Below are positions 10,096-18,839 of a stretch of 64,000 bases of DNA, piece after piece. How positions within the stretch are numbered: position 1 is the stretch's first letter; each line of letters starts with the position of its first letter. Made by a program: the position numbers and the translations under genes. Source of the DNA: Mesobacterium_A hydrothermale (GTDB lineage: Bacteria > Pseudomonadota > Alphaproteobacteria > Rhodobacterales > Rhodobacteraceae). Under the pieces are notes generated by a model. The model saw only the letters and a list, made by a program, of their open reading frames with translations. It had not been told where the DNA came from and did not search any database. The stretch covers positions 1 to 64,000 of the forward strand of contig NZ_JAYLLH010000019.1 of the NCBI RefSeq assembly GCF_035818635.1, written 5' to 3'.

Positions 10096-10515
10096 TCAAA
10101 CCCGGACGCGGATCGGATCCCAGCCCAGCTGGAAGGTCGCGTTGGTGGCAGGTACCTTGGTCAGCTTGCAGGTGGCCATGACCCCCTTGGCGACCACCGG
10201 CTTGTTGAAGCCGGCAAAGGTAAAGAACTGCAACCCGCGCACGACTTTCTTGCCGCCGAGCTTGACCCAGCCCTTGTTCAGGGCTTCCAGGTTTTGCAGG
10301 TGGCGAATGTTGCTGTCGCTGGAATAGACGCCGCAGACCGCCATCTTGCCGTCGCGAGGGATCACCGCCCAGGCGAAATCCATCTTGCCCATCTGGCTGT
10401 TCCAGACAAATTCGCCGGTCGTGAAACGGTCTGTTACGGGGGTCTGGAACAGAGCATCCTGTGCGGCGGCGGGGCCGGCAGACAGGATGGCAGCGATCAG
10501 GGCGCGTTTGAGCAA
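10096..10515 (-). CDS. Secreted protein of unknown function
   Basis: This 139-residue protein starts with a short Sec signal (MLKRALIAAILSAGPAAA, cleavage near AAAQD). The mature part is basic, with two cysteines (CGVYSS and ATCKLT) that could form a disulfide in the periplasm. I do not recognise a domain. The start is a TTG preceded by GAGGAAA; no ATG in this frame gives a signal peptide. It lies divergent from the GST-like gene. Confidence 0.7.
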   Translation of the reverse strand: MLKRALIAAILSAGPAAAQDALFQTPVTDRFTTGEFVWNSQMGKMDFAWAVIPRDGKMAVCGVYSSDSNIRHLQNLEALNKGWVKLGGKKVVRGLQFFTFAGFNKPVVAKGVMATCKLTKVPATNATFQLGWDPIRVRV

Positions 10516-10661
10516 CGGGCGTTTCCTCTTTTCCGTGTCTGCCGATCAACCTAGGCGTGACGTTGGTGCGCATCAACTGCGGATCTGCCCGATGTCCGGG
10601 GTGGTGCGGGAATGTCGCATATGGGGCATTGCGTGGCGGCGGGTTCGGGTAAAACCGGGGC

Positions 10662-11350
10662 ATGTACCGTTTGCACTATGCCCCCGACAACGCGTCGCTG
10701 ATCGTCCGGCTGGTTCTGGAAGAACTGGGCGTGTCCTATGAAACCGTGCTGGTGAACCGCGCCGCGCGGGAACAGGAAAGCGCGGGGTATCGCGCACTGA
10801 ATCCCGCCGGGCTGATCCCGGTTCTGGAAACGCCCGACGGGCCGCTGTTCGAGACCGGCGCGATCCTGATGTGGCTGGCGGACACCCATGGGCGGCTGGC
10901 CCCCGCGCCCGACAGCCCCGGGCGGGCCGCGTTCCTGCGGCGGCTGTTCTTTGTGGCGAACACGCTGCACCCGATGCTGCGGATGACATTTTATCCCGGC
11001 AAATACGTGGGCCACGATCCCGCGGCGCAGGCAACGCTGGTGACGACGCTTCAAAGCCCGCACCCGGTGGACATGCGTCTGCCGGGCGCGCTGGCGCTGC
11101 TGGAGCTGGACAGGGCAGACGAGCTGAGCGTGCTGGACCATTACGTGGCGTGCCTGCTGCGATGGTGCGCGTTGTACCCGGTGGGGCAAACGGGCTGGTT
11201 CGACCTGGCGGACTACCCGGTCTTGCGGGCGATGGTGACGCGGTTGGAACAGCGGCCGGCGGTGGCCGCGGCGCAGCGGGCCGAGGGGCTGGGGGCGCAT
11301 CCCTTACAGCGCCGGACTATGCCACCCCGCCCGAGGGCAGCGCGACCTGA
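10662..11350 (+). CDS. Glutathione S-transferase family protein, frameshifted near its end
   Basis: The first ~215 residues form a GST fold: an N-terminal thioredoxin-like part (LHYAPDNASLIVRLVLEELG, then NPAGLIPVLET) and an all-helical C-terminal part. In the start frame there is no stop and the frame runs on through the whole of sdaA (720 codons to 12824). At 11301-11306 the sequence reads CCCTTACA. One extra T would switch into the frame ending TAPDYATPPEGSAT with a TGA at 11348-11350, which looks like the true end. I therefore infer a one-base deletion or sequence error near 11304. The substrate is unknown. Confidence 0.75.
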
Positions 11351-11450
11351 ACCAGCTTGCCCGAAACATGCATCCAGATGTCGTTTTCGGTGGTTCACCG
11401 GGCCGGGGCGCTGTTACCTGTTGGGACAGGTTGCAAGGGAAAGGCGCGCG

Positions 11451-12824
11451 ATGTTTCTGTCGGTGTTCGATATGTTCAAGGTCGGGGTCGGGCCGTCGTC
11501 AAGCCACACGATGGGGCCGATGGTGGCGGCGGCGCGGTTCCTTGACCGGATGCGGGACTCGTCCTTTGGCTTTCACGGCCTGAAGGCGTCGTTGCATGGG
11601 TCGCTGGCCTTTACCGGCGTGGGGCATGCGACGGACCGGGCGACGATCCTTGGACTGGCCGGGTTCGTGCCCGAAACCTATGATCATGCAGCCGCAGAGG
11701 CGGCGCTTGCGGCTAATCGCGACACCGGGATGCTGGAGCCCGCGGGGCTGCCGCCGCTGAAGTTCGATCCGAAAGCCGATCTGGCCTTTGATTTCGGGCC
11801 GGCGCTGGCCGGCCATGCCAACGGGATGATCCTGTCGGCCACCGATGCCCAGGGCGACGTGATCTTGCAGGAAACCTATTATTCCATCGGCGGCGGCTTT
11901 GTCATGACCGAAGCGGAACTGGCGGCGGGCAAGGATACCGATGACGGCGCGCCGGTGCCGTACCCGTTCAAATCGGCCGCCGAGATGCTGGAGATGGCGC
12001 AGATCTCGGGCAAGTCGATCGCCGAGATGAAGCGCGCCAACGAGATTTCGCGCGGGTGTGCCGACAGTCTTGACCGCGGTGTGGCGCGGATCTGGCAGGT
12101 GATGAACGATTGTATCGAGCGCGGGCTGGCCACCGACGGCATCCTGCCCGGCGGGCTGAAGGTCAAGCGCCGGGCGCATGGCATTCACCAGGCGCTGCTG
12201 GCCGAACGGGGCATGAACCTGACCGCGCCGCACACGATCAACGACTGGATGAGCGTCTATGCCATGGCGGTGAACGAGGAAAACGCCGCCGGCGGGCAGG
12301 TGGTGACCGCGCCGACCAACGGGGCGGCGGGGGTGGTTCCGGCGGTGATCCGCTATTGGCTGGACCATGTGCCGGGGGCCAGCAGCACGAAGATCCCGGA
12401 ATTCCTGCTGACGGCGGCCGCGATTGGCGGGCTGGTGAAGTTCAACGCCTCGATCTCGGGCGCCGAGGCCGGGTGCCAGGCCGAGGTCGGCAGCGCGGCG
12501 GCCATGGCGGCGGCGGGGCTGGCAGCGGTGATGGGGGGCACGCCCGAGCAGGTTGAAAACGCTGCCGAAATCGCGCTGGAGCATCACCTGGGCATGACCT
12601 GCGACCCGGTGAAGGGGCTGGTGCAGGTGCCTTGCATCGAACGCAACGGTCTGGGCGCGATCAAGGCGGTGTCGGCGGCATCGCTGGCGCTGCGCGGTGA
12701 CGGCACGCATTTCGTGCCGCTGGACGCCGCAATCGAGACCATGCGCCAGACCGGACGCGACATGCACGAGCATTACAAGGAAACCTCGCTGGGCGGACTG
12801 GCGGTGAACGTGCCCAATTGCTGA
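11451..12824 (+). CDS. sdaA: L-serine ammonia-lyase (serine dehydratase)
   Basis: The enzyme deaminates L-serine to pyruvate and ammonia using an oxygen-sensitive [4Fe-4S] cluster. The protein has 457 residues, the usual length for the single-chain form. The N-terminal signature MFLSVFDMFKVGVGPSSSHT is exact. Cluster cysteines fit GCQAEVGSAAAMAAAG and CDPVKGLVQVPC. The start ATG at 11451 follows AAGGGAAAGG. The frame is open upstream into the GST-like gene because of the frameshift there, but the family start and ribosome site argue that this protein starts on its own. Confidence 0.95.
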   Translation: MFLSVFDMFKVGVGPSSSHTMGPMVAAARFLDRMRDSSFGFHGLKASLHGSLAFTGVGHATDRATILGLAGFVPETYDHAAAEAALAANRDTGMLEPAGLPPLKFDPKADLAFDFGPALAGHANGMILSATDAQGDVILQETYYSIGGGFVMTEAELAAGKDTDDGAPVPYPFKSAAEMLEMAQISGKSIAEMKRANEISRGCADSLDRGVARIWQVMNDCIERGLATDGILPGGLKVKRRAHGIHQALLAERGMNLTAPHTINDWMSVYAMAVNEENAAGGQVVTAPTNGAAGVVPAVIRYWLDHVPGASSTKIPEFLLTAAAIGGLVKFNASISGAEAGCQAEVGSAAAMAAAGLAAVMGGTPEQVENAAEIALEHHLGMTCDPVKGLVQVPCIERNGLGAIKAVSAASLALRGDGTHFVPLDAAIETMRQTGRDMHEHYKETSLGGLAVNVPNC

Positions 12825-12914
12825 CGGCCAGGCGGTCGGGGCTGTCGCGTTTCCCGTCTGGACAGCGCGGAATCAATGCGCACAGTTGCGGCGAACCACA
12901 TTGGATTGTCCCCG

Positions 12915-13841
12915 ATGACCCAATCCACTGACCGCACCATGTTGGGCGTGGGGTTCATGGTGGCTTTTGCCATCGTGGCCCCGCTCATGGATGCCTTTGC
13001 CAAGGCCACCCCGGCCGAGATCCCGGTGGCGCAAGTGCTGTTGGCGCGGTTCGGGATCCAGTCGCTGCTGTTGGCGCCGCTGGCGCTGGGCATGGGCATT
13101 CTGACCCGGCCAACCCGGCACGAGGCGCTGCTGCACCTGGCGCGGGGCGGGGCGTTGCTGGCGGCCACGGCATTCTTCGTCGCTTCGCTTCGGGCGATGC
13201 CGATTGCCAACGCGATTGCAATCTTCTTCGTCGCGCCGTTCTTCGTGACGTTGGCGGGCGGACTGTTTCTGGGCGAATCCATCGGCCCGCGTCGGGTCAT
13301 CGCCTGCCTTGTGGGCTTTGGCGGGGCGCTGCTGGTGATCCGGCCCAGCTTCGATGCCTTGGGCCTGGCGGCGTTTTTCCCGCTGGGGACGGCAGCGTTT
13401 TTCACCGCCTACATGCTGCTGACCCGGACGATGTCGCGGCGGATGCACCCGGTGACCTTGCAGACCCATACAGCGTTGGCGGCGACGCTGACGATCGGTC
13501 CGGTGCTGTGGGTGTTCGATGGCAGCGGGGTCGCGTTGCTTGATCCGGTCTGGCCGCAGGGGGTCGCGGTCTGGACGCTTTTGGGGGTTGGGGTGATCGC
13601 CACGATTTCCCACCTGTTCATCAGCTATGCGCTGCGGTTTGCCCCTGCCGCCACACTGGCACCGCTGCAGTACCTGGAAATCGTGGGGGCCACCGCGATT
13701 GGATATGTCGCCTTCGGAGAGTTTCCGCAGATGCTGACCTGGCTGGGGATCGCCATCATCGTCGGGTCCGGGATGTACGTGATCGCGCGTGAGCGCACGC
13801 TGGGCAGGACGCCGCCGCCACCGCCCAATCCGGCCCCGTGA
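12915..13841 (+). CDS. EamA-family (DMT) transporter, first of a tandem pair
   Basis: This inner-membrane protein of about 308 residues has ten predicted helices in two repeats of five, typical of EamA/DMT metabolite exporters. Repeat features include PLMDAFAKATPAEIP, an ARFGIQ charged turn, and SYALRFAPAATLAPLQYLE in the second half. The C-terminus is a short Pro-rich tail. The start at 12915 (MTQSTD) is a choice; an ATG at 12876 adds 13 residues. The next gene is a paralogue with the same motifs. The substrate is unknown. Confidence 0.85.
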   Translation: MTQSTDRTMLGVGFMVAFAIVAPLMDAFAKATPAEIPVAQVLLARFGIQSLLLAPLALGMGILTRPTRHEALLHLARGGALLAATAFFVASLRAMPIANAIAIFFVAPFFVTLAGGLFLGESIGPRRVIACLVGFGGALLVIRPSFDALGLAAFFPLGTAAFFTAYMLLTRTMSRRMHPVTLQTHTALAATLTIGPVLWVFDGSGVALLDPVWPQGVAVWTLLGVGVIATISHLFISYALRFAPAATLAPLQYLEIVGATAIGYVAFGEFPQMLTWLGIAIIVGSGMYVIARERTLGRTPPPPPNPAP

Positions 13842-13935
13842 TATGGCGTGTGACGCGCGTCGGCGTCAATTTCCGTGCAGATTGACACGACGGATGCCGT
13901 TGCACTTTGCCTGACCAGTCGATTAGCATTTGGGC

Positions 13936-14877
13936 ATGGAACAGGACAGGCCCGTTCTTGGGATCCTTTTGATGCTTGGGTTTTGCGCGGTGGCCCCGTT
14001 GGCCGACGCCGTGGCAAAGATTCTGGGCCCGCATGTTCCGATCGCGCAGCTTTTGCTGGTGCGCTTCGGGGTGCAGTTTCTGATCCTTCTGCCGTTCATG
14101 GGGCGCACGGGCCGGGATTGGCGGATGTCGCGGCGGGTGGCGGTCCTGGCCTTTGTGCGGACGATCCTGCACATCCTGGGGATCGGGATGATGGTCACGG
14201 CACTGATCTATCTGCCGTTGGCCGACGCGGTGGCCATCGCCTTTGTGCTGCCGTTCATCATGCTGCTTCTGGGCCATTACGTGCTGGGCGAAGAGGTCGG
14301 GATGCGGCGACTTTCGGCTTGCGCCGTGGGCTTTGCCGGGACGCTGCTGATCGTGCAGCCGGCCTTTGCCGATGTTGGCTGGCCGGCGCTGTTGCCGTTG
14401 GGGGTGGCACTGAACTTTGCCGTGTTCATGCTGTTGACCCGGCAGATTGCCCGGGACACCGATCCGATCGCGCTTCAGGCGGTCAGCGGCGGCATGGCGA
14501 TGGTGGTGCTGATCCCGCTGATCCTGGTGCTGCCCGCGGGGCTGTTGCCGGGGGGGAAATGGGTTGGCGTGGATATGCCGACATGGGGGCTTTTGCTGGT
14601 GCTCGGGACGCTGGGCACACTGGGGCATCTGCTGATGACGTGGTCGCTGCGCTTTGCGCCATCGGCCACGCTGGCGCCGATGCAATACCTGGAAATCCCC
14701 TTTGCCACGCTGTTTGGCTGGCTGGTTTTTGCCGACCTCCCCGACGGGCTTGCCGTTGTCGGTATCCTGATTACCGTGTCGGCGGGGCTGTATATCCTGA
14801 TCAGGGAACGGGCGGCCAGCCGGGCGCTTGCGCCAAACCTTGCAAAGCCTGCTCCAGCCGCGCCCGCGGCAGAATGA
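13936..14877 (+). CDS. EamA-family (DMT) transporter, second of a tandem pair
   Basis: This 313-residue protein also shows ten helices in two EamA repeats. It shares diagnostic stretches with its upstream neighbour, for example PLADAVAKI, LLVRFGVQ and SLRFAPSATLAPMQYLE, so the two likely arose by tandem duplication. A TTG six bases upstream is in frame, but the ATG at 13936 is preferred. Its 3' end overlaps the convergent thiamine pyrophosphokinase gene by 77 bases. The substrate cannot be told from sequence. Confidence 0.85.
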   Translation: MEQDRPVLGILLMLGFCAVAPLADAVAKILGPHVPIAQLLLVRFGVQFLILLPFMGRTGRDWRMSRRVAVLAFVRTILHILGIGMMVTALIYLPLADAVAIAFVLPFIMLLLGHYVLGEEVGMRRLSACAVGFAGTLLIVQPAFADVGWPALLPLGVALNFAVFMLLTRQIARDTDPIALQAVSGGMAMVVLIPLILVLPAGLLPGGKWVGVDMPTWGLLLVLGTLGTLGHLLMTWSLRFAPSATLAPMQYLEIPFATLFGWLVFADLPDGLAVVGILITVSAGLYILIRERAASRALAPNLAKPAPAAPAAE

Positions 14878-15484
14878 TCGCCATGCCGGGCATGTCGAAG
14901 GTCAGTTGAACCGGCCCGGTGGCCCGGTTCGACGTCCCGACCCGGCCGCAAGGCGAAAAGGTGATCCCGTCAATCGGCCAGTGCAAACCGGCAGACCGCC
15001 CGGTGACCTGCGTCATTGGGAACAGCGACACCCGGCAGCCATCCGGAAGATCAAGCGCCAATTCGGGCGGGGCGGCAAAGATCACGTCTTCGGCCCCGAT
15101 CAGCACGCAGCGCTTGGCGGTCTGGCAGGTCAGGGCGTTCATGGCCGCCAGCATGTGATCGGCGCGCGCGCCCAGAAAGCCGACGCCCAGGATCAGCGGC
15201 GCGTCGATGGTGGCAAGGCATTTTTCGAAATCGGTGCTGTCCTGTTCGGCGATCTGGTGAATGCGGTGATCCGGGATCATCCGGCGCGCAGCCAGCGACA
15301 GGGAATCCATGTCGCCGATCACCGCGTCGGGCATGTGATCGAATTCCAGCACCGTATCGGCCCCGCCATCGGCCGCCACCAGCGTTTGACAAAGCGCCAA
15401 TCCGCTTAGAAAGGCCTGTTTGTCGACAGTTCCGCCACCGACCAGAAAAACTGGTGTATCAGTGGAAACAATAGCATCGGTCAT
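14801..15484 (-). CDS. thiN: Thiamine pyrophosphokinase
   Basis: The enzyme transfers pyrophosphate from ATP to thiamine to make the cofactor TPP. The 227-residue protein shows the family acidic motifs in order: VAADGGAD, IGDMDS, and QDSTDFEK, then FLGARADH. The C-terminal beta domain contains the substrate-pocket stretch LHWPIDG. It ends inside the 3' part of the convergent EamA gene (77-base overlap). It is divergent from the hyperacidic protein gene, with a 137-base gap that must hold both promoters. I saw no TPP riboswitch. Confidence 0.88.
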   Translation of the reverse strand: MTDAIVSTDTPVFLVGGGTVDKQAFLSGLALCQTLVAADGGADTVLEFDHMPDAVIGDMDSLSLAARRMIPDHRIHQIAEQDSTDFEKCLATIDAPLILGVGFLGARADHMLAAMNALTCQTAKRCVLIGAEDVIFAAPPELALDLPDGCRVSLFPMTQVTGRSAGLHWPIDGITFSPCGRVGTSNRATGPVQLTFDMPGMAIILPRARLEQALQGLAQAPGWPPVP

Positions 15485-15621
15485 GGCAATTTGGCCTTAT
15501 TTGGCGAAACAGATCACAAAGAGGTCCCAAAATGATACCCTGCGGGGCATAGATTCGGGCAGCTTTGGTCTTGGTAAACGTGCTAGATGCCATACCGCAA
15601 GGTAGTGAAAGGTAGGCAGCG

Positions 15622-18621
15622 ATGGTGAACTCGAGCAAGGTCCTTACCGTCTCTTATGGGACGTTTTCGTGCACGCTGGAAGGGTTCGACGACAGCTTCA
15701 CGATGATGAAGGCGATTGCGGAGTATTTCCGCGATCTCGCTGCGGACGATCGGTATTTCGGTGCCGAACCGCCCACCCCTGATGCCGAGATGCTGGCCCG
15801 GATCGCCGAACGCGAAGTCGAGCGCCGCGTCGAAGCCCGCCTTGAAAAGGGAAGCATCGTCCTGCGCCCATCGCTCGCCGCGCAGGACGTTGCCCCCGTT
15901 GCCCAACCCGCCGCTGCCGCTCCGGCTGAACCGGAAACGGCCAAGTCTCCGGATGCCGCGCCGGTTGCCCCGGCGGCTGCCGTTGCCGCGGCCGCCGTTG
16001 CCGGTCTGGCTGCCACGGATCCGGACACGCAGGACAACGATGCGCCTGTCGCCGCGGTCGAGGCCGCAGAGGCAGAGGCAGAGGCGCAGGTGACTGAGAC
16101 GACCGCCGAAGCGGACGTGGCTGTTGCCGACACCGCCGAAGACGTGACGACCGAAGCCGAGGCCGACGACACCGATGCCGCCGACGCGGTCGATCTTGCC
16201 GGTATTTCGGCCTTGATGGCCGCAGAGGATGCCATCGAATCCGATGCGCCAGAGATGACAGACGACGCTGACGACGACGACATGGATGCCGCGCCCGATG
16301 CGGCCGAGGCCCCGGTCATCCCGGCGGTCGCGTCGCTGAGCAGCGAAAGCGTTGCTGCCAAGCTTCAGCGCATCCGCGCGGTGGTTTCGCAGCATGATGC
16401 GCCGAAGGAAGTCGTCGCCGATTTCAGTGAAGACGAACATGCCGAAACGCTGGACGACGGCATCGACGACGATCTCGACATCGCCAATGTCAGCGCGCTG
16501 TTGTCCGAACAGGCAGAGGCAGAGACTGAAGCCGATGACGCCGTCGCGGAAGAGGAGAACCTCTTTGCCGAGGAAGACGAAGGCGACGAAAACTCGATCG
16601 ACGCGCTTCTGGCGGCAGTGTCCGACGAGATGGACGACGACACGGACGACGTGGACGATATGCTGTTCGACGACGACGGCGACGATGTTGCCGAAGCCGA
16701 AGAAGACGATCTTGTCGCCGCGGACGACGACACGCCCAAGGGCGAAGTCGACGCTGCCGTTGCCGCGATGGCCGCGATCCTGGATGAGGACGTGGCCGAG
16801 GAGGACGACTGGGACGACGAAGACTTGCTGTTCGATGACGAAGAAGCGGACACCGACGCGGTAGCCGAGGCAGACGATGACGACGACGGGTTGAGCCTGG
16901 GCGTTGCCGCTGCCATGGCCGCCGCCGCTGCCCCCGCCGCGGTCGAACCGGTTCGCGCAGCGGTGCAGGCCCGTGTCGCCAAGATCAAGCGCGCCGACTT
17001 TGACGCCGCGGTCGCCCGTGGGGACCTGGAAGAGATCGTGGACGCGGCTGAAGACGATGAAGCCCCCGCCGAAGCTGTCCGCCCGCGCGTGCCATTGGCC
17101 GAAACCTCGACCCTGTCGGACGAGGACGAAGACGACCTGGCCCGCGAACTGGCAGAGCTTGAGGCGGAAATCGCCGCAGAGGAAGCTGGGGACCTGGACG
17201 AGGACACAGACGAAGACGACCTGCCGGAAACCGCCGAAGAGGCGTGGGACGACGAGGACGAAGACGATTGGGACGACGAGGACCTGACCGAGGCCGCGTC
17301 TGCGGAAGATGACGAGGACGACTGGGACGACCTTGACGCGGCAGAGGCCGAGGACTGGGACGAGGAAGACGACCTGCAAGAGGCCGCCTCTGCCGAGGAG
17401 GACGACTGGGACGAAACCGACGACCTTGACGACTGGGGCGACGAGGACGACGACCTGGACGACGTCGCCGCCGCCCCCGCGCCGGTGCGCCCGACCCGCC
17501 CGACCGCTGCGGTCGACGAGGACGACGACGACGCGGACGATTGGGACGACGAAGACGACCTTGACGACGTCGCCGAGGGGGAAGGCTGGGACGACGAGGA
17601 CGATCTGGCCGACGACTGGGACGATGAAGACGACGACCTGGACGACGTTACCGCCGCCCCGGCACGCCCCGCGGCACCTGCCGCCGAGGACGAGGCGGAC
17701 GACTGGGACGACTACGACGAGGAAGACGCCGAAGAAGACCGCAAATGGGCCGAGGCCGAGGCACGCATCAAGGCGGAACAGGCTGCCCGTGATGCCGAGG
17801 ACGTTTCCAGCCGCGAAAAGGACGAGATGGAAGCCACCATCGACCGACTGGCCCGTGAAAGCGTGCGCAAGACGGTAAAGATGACCAGCCCGGCCCGCGT
17901 CATGCTGACCGAGGGCAAGGTCGAGGACGGCGACACCTCTGTCTCGCGCTTGCTGGATCAGACCGACAGCGAACTGCGTGAACCCGAAGGCAACCGCCGC
18001 CGCAGCGCCATTGAGCATCTGCGCGCCGCCGTTGCAGCGACCCGCGCCGATCGTATCCTGGGCCGCCGCCGCGACGAGGAAGGCGTGAAGGCCGCCTACC
18101 AGGAGGACCTTCAGGATGCCGTGCGTCCGCGTCGGCCGCAGGCCGGGGGCAAGACCGCGCGTCCGACCCGCCCGGACACGGGCCAGGAGCGTCCGGCCCC
18201 GCTGAAACTGGTTGCCGAACAGCGTATCGACGCCGAAGAGGCAGATGAGGCCCCGGCACCGCGCAAGGTTGCGGTACGTCCGCGCCGCCCGGCCGGCGGC
18301 TTGCCCGAACAGGCCGAGGATGACATCCAGGCGGACGGCGGGTTTGCGGAATTTGCCGAAAGCGTCGGGGCCAGCGAGTTGCCGCAACTGCTGGAGGCCG
18401 CCGCCGCCTACATGAGCTTTGTCGAAGGCCGTGACCAGTTTTCGCGCCCGCAACTGATGAGCAAGGTGCGTCAGGCCGAGGCCAGCGAATCCAGCCGCGA
18501 GGACCGGCTGCGCAGCTTTGGCCAGCTTCTGCGTGAAGGCAAAATCCAGAAAACCCGCGGTGGCCGGTTCACCGCCAGCGAGGATATCGGCTTTCGTCCC
18601 GGTGACCGCGCCGCGGGCTGA
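15622..18621 (+). CDS. Very acidic, low-complexity protein of unknown function
   Basis: The 999-residue protein has three parts. Residues 1-85 look globular (LTVSYGTFSCTLEGFDD, then AIAEYFRDLAADDRYFGAE). Residues ~95-740 are dominated by Asp, Glu and Ala, with tandem DDWDDEDD-type repeats at about 390-700. The last ~110 residues again look globular (ELPQLLEAAAAYMSFVEG, then EDRLRSFGQLLREGKI) and could be a small winged-helix-like domain. There is no signal peptide. Related proteins in Rhodobacterales are sometimes labelled CheA or lipoprotein without support. A strong terminator follows. Confidence 0.8.
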   Translation: MVNSSKVLTVSYGTFSCTLEGFDDSFTMMKAIAEYFRDLAADDRYFGAEPPTPDAEMLARIAEREVERRVEARLEKGSIVLRPSLAAQDVAPVAQPAAAAPAEPETAKSPDAAPVAPAAAVAAAAVAGLAATDPDTQDNDAPVAAVEAAEAEAEAQVTETTAEADVAVADTAEDVTTEAEADDTDAADAVDLAGISALMAAEDAIESDAPEMTDDADDDDMDAAPDAAEAPVIPAVASLSSESVAAKLQRIRAVVSQHDAPKEVVADFSEDEHAETLDDGIDDDLDIANVSALLSEQAEAETEADDAVAEEENLFAEEDEGDENSIDALLAAVSDEMDDDTDDVDDMLFDDDGDDVAEAEEDDLVAADDDTPKGEVDAAVAAMAAILDEDVAEEDDWDDEDLLFDDEEADTDAVAEADDDDDGLSLGVAAAMAAAAAPAAVEPVRAAVQARVAKIKRADFDAAVARGDLEEIVDAAEDDEAPAEAVRPRVPLAETSTLSDEDEDDLARELAELEAEIAAEEAGDLDEDTDEDDLPETAEEAWDDEDEDDWDDEDLTEAASAEDDEDDWDDLDAAEAEDWDEEDDLQEAASAEEDDWDETDDLDDWGDEDDDLDDVAAAPAPVRPTRPTAAVDEDDDDADDWDDEDDLDDVAEGEGWDDEDDLADDWDDEDDDLDDVTAAPARPAAPAAEDEADDWDDYDEEDAEEDRKWAEAEARIKAEQAARDAEDVSSREKDEMEATIDRLARESVRKTVKMTSPARVMLTEGKVEDGDTSVSRLLDQTDSELREPEGNRRRSAIEHLRAAVAATRADRILGRRRDEEGVKAAYQEDLQDAVRPRRPQAGGKTARPTRPDTGQERPAPLKLVAEQRIDAEEADEAPAPRKVAVRPRRPAGGLPEQAEDDIQADGGFAEFAESVGASELPQLLEAAAAYMSFVEGRDQFSRPQLMSKVRQAEASESSREDRLRSFGQLLREGKIQKTRGGRFTASEDIGFRPGDRAAG

Positions 18622-18655
18622 TCGCTGATCGATCCCCCCTTGAACACGTTTGGCG

Positions 18656-18680
18656 ACGGCCCCCGATTGGGGGCCGTTTT
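18656..18680 (+). terminator. Rho-independent terminator after the acidic protein gene
   Basis: A perfect nine-base stem, ACGGCCCCC and GGGGGCCGT, has a GATT loop and is followed by TTTT. It lies 35 bases after the stop. Confidence 0.9.
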
Positions 18681-18839
18681 GCCGTCCTGATCCGGCGTTT
18701 GGGGGGATGCCGTGTTCACGACCGGGTGATTTTGCGCTTTGTCTCTTTCGTGTTGCGGGAACGCGCCTATCTTTGCCACAGTAGGCTTGCCGGTGCGCGC
18801 AAAAGCTGTGCGCTGGCTGCATTCACGAAGGAGTTCGAT

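Noticed and set aside
15485..15621. TPP riboswitch upstream of thiN
   Set aside because: No recognisable THI-box consensus in the 137-base gap.
15583..18822. A 1079-codon open frame on the minus strand opposite the acidic protein
   Set aside because: It is a shadow of the GC-rich Asp/Glu codons: the minus frame reads as Val/Phe/Gly repeats, has no family match, and lacks a ribosome site.
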